Positions 5,039 through 6,140 of a DNA stretch of 6,140 nucleotides are shown piece by piece; the stretch's first letter is position 1; each line of letters opens with the position of its first letter. Made by a program: the position numbers and the translations under genes. Under the pieces are notes generated by a model, which was not told where the DNA came from, did not search any database, and saw only the letters and a program-made list of their open reading frames with translations. The DNA is from Candidatus Poseidoniaceae archaeon (GTDB lineage Archaea > Thermoplasmatota > Poseidoniia > Poseidoniales > Poseidoniaceae). The stretch lies in the NCBI GenBank assembly GCA_029250345.1, contig JAQXFL010000185.1, positions 1-6,140 of the forward strand, in the 5' to 3' direction.

Positions 5039-5965
5039 TCAGTTTCCTTTGAAGATGGCCATGGCTTGTTCAACCGAGGCGCCTTCACAGATGATGGCAT
5101 GGCATGCCGCAGTCATTCGCACTGCAGACTCAGTATCCCTTTGGTGAATGTTTCGGCCGGTTGCTGCACCCATGCAATCGCCAACACTCATTTGAGCATG
5201 AAGCCGTTCCAAGAACTCCAAAGCCGGAAGAGAACCGCCACCTGAGCAAATGATTCCAGTACGGCCAGCAGCCTGTGCGGCGATGGCCAAGGATTCTGGT
5301 TGTGTCATTCCTTCAAATGCGCGAGGGTAGTTGACCTTAGCAAAATCAGCGCCAATACAGGCAGCAACACCAGCAGCGCCAGCGATAAGTTGAGGGTCTT
5401 TTTCATCAGCGACAGCTTTTCCACGTGGATACATCCACACAACAGCAATCATGCCAAGTTCGTGTGCTTGGCGAATGAATTGAGCGGCTTCAGAGAACAT
5501 CTCGTGCTCGTACTCGCTTCCGATGTACACTGTGTAACCAATGCCAACGACGTTAATCCCGTTGTGGGCAAGGGACATGACATCATCCATGTCCCACATT
5601 GCTTGTGAGATTGGGTCGCGTTGTGCGGTTTTGACCATGTGTGACTTTGAGTTCAATTTGATGAGGTAAGGCAAGTCCGGATAGTCCCGTGCGTATTGAG
5701 AAATGAGGCCGAGTTGGCCCGCTAGAACGCCAATGGTGCCTGCGTCATGGCATCGTTGACCGATTTCAAAAAAATGACCAGGGTCGTTCGAGGTGAGGGG
5801 GATTTTTGCGCCACCGTCGTAGAAATCATCGTTGAGGTGTTCGATTTTCTGGTCGCAAGCGAAGAGGTTCATCTTGCCAGTTCCGGCGGTTGCAGCATCC
5901 ATGTTTGAGATGTATGTGTCGATCAAATCGTTGGGGACATCGGCTGGGACGTTGTACTTGCTCAT
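5039..5965 (-). CDS. Class I fructose-bisphosphate aldolase, DhnA/archaeal type
   Basis: A 308-residue (beta/alpha)8-barrel enzyme of the DhnA/FbaB family, which interconverts fructose 1,6-bisphosphate with dihydroxyacetone phosphate and glyceraldehyde 3-phosphate through a lysine Schiff base; it serves glycolysis and gluconeogenesis in the cytoplasm. Landmarks from the chosen start: Asp38 in CDQKIEH (the FbaB-like DQxxEH variant), LIKLNSKS at 101-108, GYTVYIGS at 143-150, Trp177 and Tyr179 in VVWMYPRG (counterparts of the aldolase catalytic Trp/Tyr), Lys210 in ADFAKVNYP as the Schiff-base lysine, SGGG at 241-244 and GAATGRN for phosphate binding. An open frame extends 33 codons further upstream to an ATG at 6064, but that part is proline- and leucine-rich without family resemblance, and AGGTGA four bases before ATG 5965 fixes the shorter start. 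Related enzymes of this fold (aldol-type synthases of aromatic amino acid precursors) are the main alternative, less likely given the DQxxEH motif. Confidence 0.87.
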   Translation of the reverse strand: MSKYNVPADVPNDLIDTYISNMDAATAGTGKMNLFACDQKIEHLNDDFYDGGAKIPLTSNDPGHFFEIGQRCHDAGTIGVLAGQLGLISQYARDYPDLPYLIKLNSKSHMVKTAQRDPISQAMWDMDDVMSLAHNGINVVGIGYTVYIGSEYEHEMFSEAAQFIRQAHELGMIAVVWMYPRGKAVADEKDPQLIAGAAGVAACIGADFAKVNYPRAFEGMTQPESLAIAAQAAGRTGIICSGGGSLPALEFLERLHAQMSVGDCMGAATGRNIHQRDTESAVRMTAACHAIICEGASVEQAMAIFKGN

Positions 5966-5969
5966 CGGC

Positions 5970-5975
5970 TCACCT
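5970..5975 (-). promoter_or_regulatory. Ribosome binding site of the aldolase gene
   Basis: On the minus strand this reads AGGTGA, followed by GCCG and ATG at 5965. It decides the start against the upstream in-frame ATGs at 6064 and 6061, which have no such site. Confidence 0.7.
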
Positions 5976-6140
5976 GTGGACCGAGCCAGAGGTGGGGGGA
6001 ACTTCAAGACTGCGGCCAAAATTCCTGTTGTCAAGCGTGCGCTAAGCACATGGCAAAGCATCAACTAACCGCATCATACGGCTTTGTTAGATTCGCTGTG
6101 TTTGGTTCACTGACCAGTGAAGTTTGCAACACGCTTTTCG
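5976..6140. other. Region upstream of aldolase, no complete gene
   Basis: This stretch should hold the aldolase promoter and 5' leader, but I see no convincing TATA box on the minus strand. It contains a G-run on the plus strand (5992-5999 area), a GTGC/GCAC pairing around 6037-6050, and the palindrome at 6106-6121. On the plus strand a GTG at 6117 opens a frame (KFATRFS follows) to the window edge, which could be the start of a divergent gene, though no ribosome binding site precedes it. Confidence 0.3.
6106..6121. promoter_or_regulatory. TTCACTG-AC-CAGTGAA palindrome, possible operator
   Basis: TTCACTG (6106-6112) and CAGTGAA (6115-6121) form a perfect 7-base inverted repeat with a two-base centre, about 140 bases upstream of the aldolase ATG. 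The two-base gap suits a dimeric regulator better than an RNA hairpin. A palindrome this size is not rare in 6 kb by chance, so support is modest. Confidence 0.3.

Overview
The window looks archaeal, most likely a mesophilic marine euryarchaeon of the Poseidoniales (Marine Group II) type. This rests on an archaeal-type S-adenosylhomocysteine hydrolase, a DhnA/archaeal-type class I aldolase, ribosome binding sites built on GGTGA or AGGAGG, and at least one gene with a TTTAA box at the distance expected for a leaderless transcript. The lineage is an inference from protein style and was not checked by search.

Layout from left to right. Positions 1-119 hold only an edge fragment and a hairpin with a T-run that would end a plus-strand transcript entering from the left. 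A large 840-residue protein of unknown function occupies 120-2642 on the minus strand. It begins with a winged-helix DNA-binding domain, has a middle segment that resembles a nucleotide-binding domain lacking its Walker A residues, and ends in a long, tryptophan-rich, mostly helical region. It diverges from a 109-residue winged-helix protein at 2915-3244 (plus). The roughly 270 bases between them carry several GTTACATTT-like motifs in both orientations, a separate GGTGT-N7-ACACC palindrome, and a structured leader with a duplicated segment, an 8-codon upstream ORF and a hairpin.

Next, on the plus strand, is adenosylhomocysteinase (3324-4598), with every catalytic and NAD-binding landmark present, followed by a clear hairpin/T-run terminator at 4611-4638. 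A small two-helix membrane protein (4696-4986) follows from its own candidate promoter. It converges with a class I fructose-bisphosphate aldolase on the minus strand (5039-5965). The aldolase start is placed 33 codons inside the longest open frame because a GGTGA site fixes it there.

The two housekeeping enzymes (methyl cycle; glycolysis/gluconeogenesis) are not functionally linked to each other. The accessory interest lies in the divergent pair of putative DNA-binding proteins and their shared control region. The small winged-helix protein lies just upstream of, and in line with, the adenosylhomocysteinase gene, so it could regulate that gene, but nothing in the sequence proves this. No tRNA, rRNA, CRISPR array, insertion sequence or frameshifted gene was seen.
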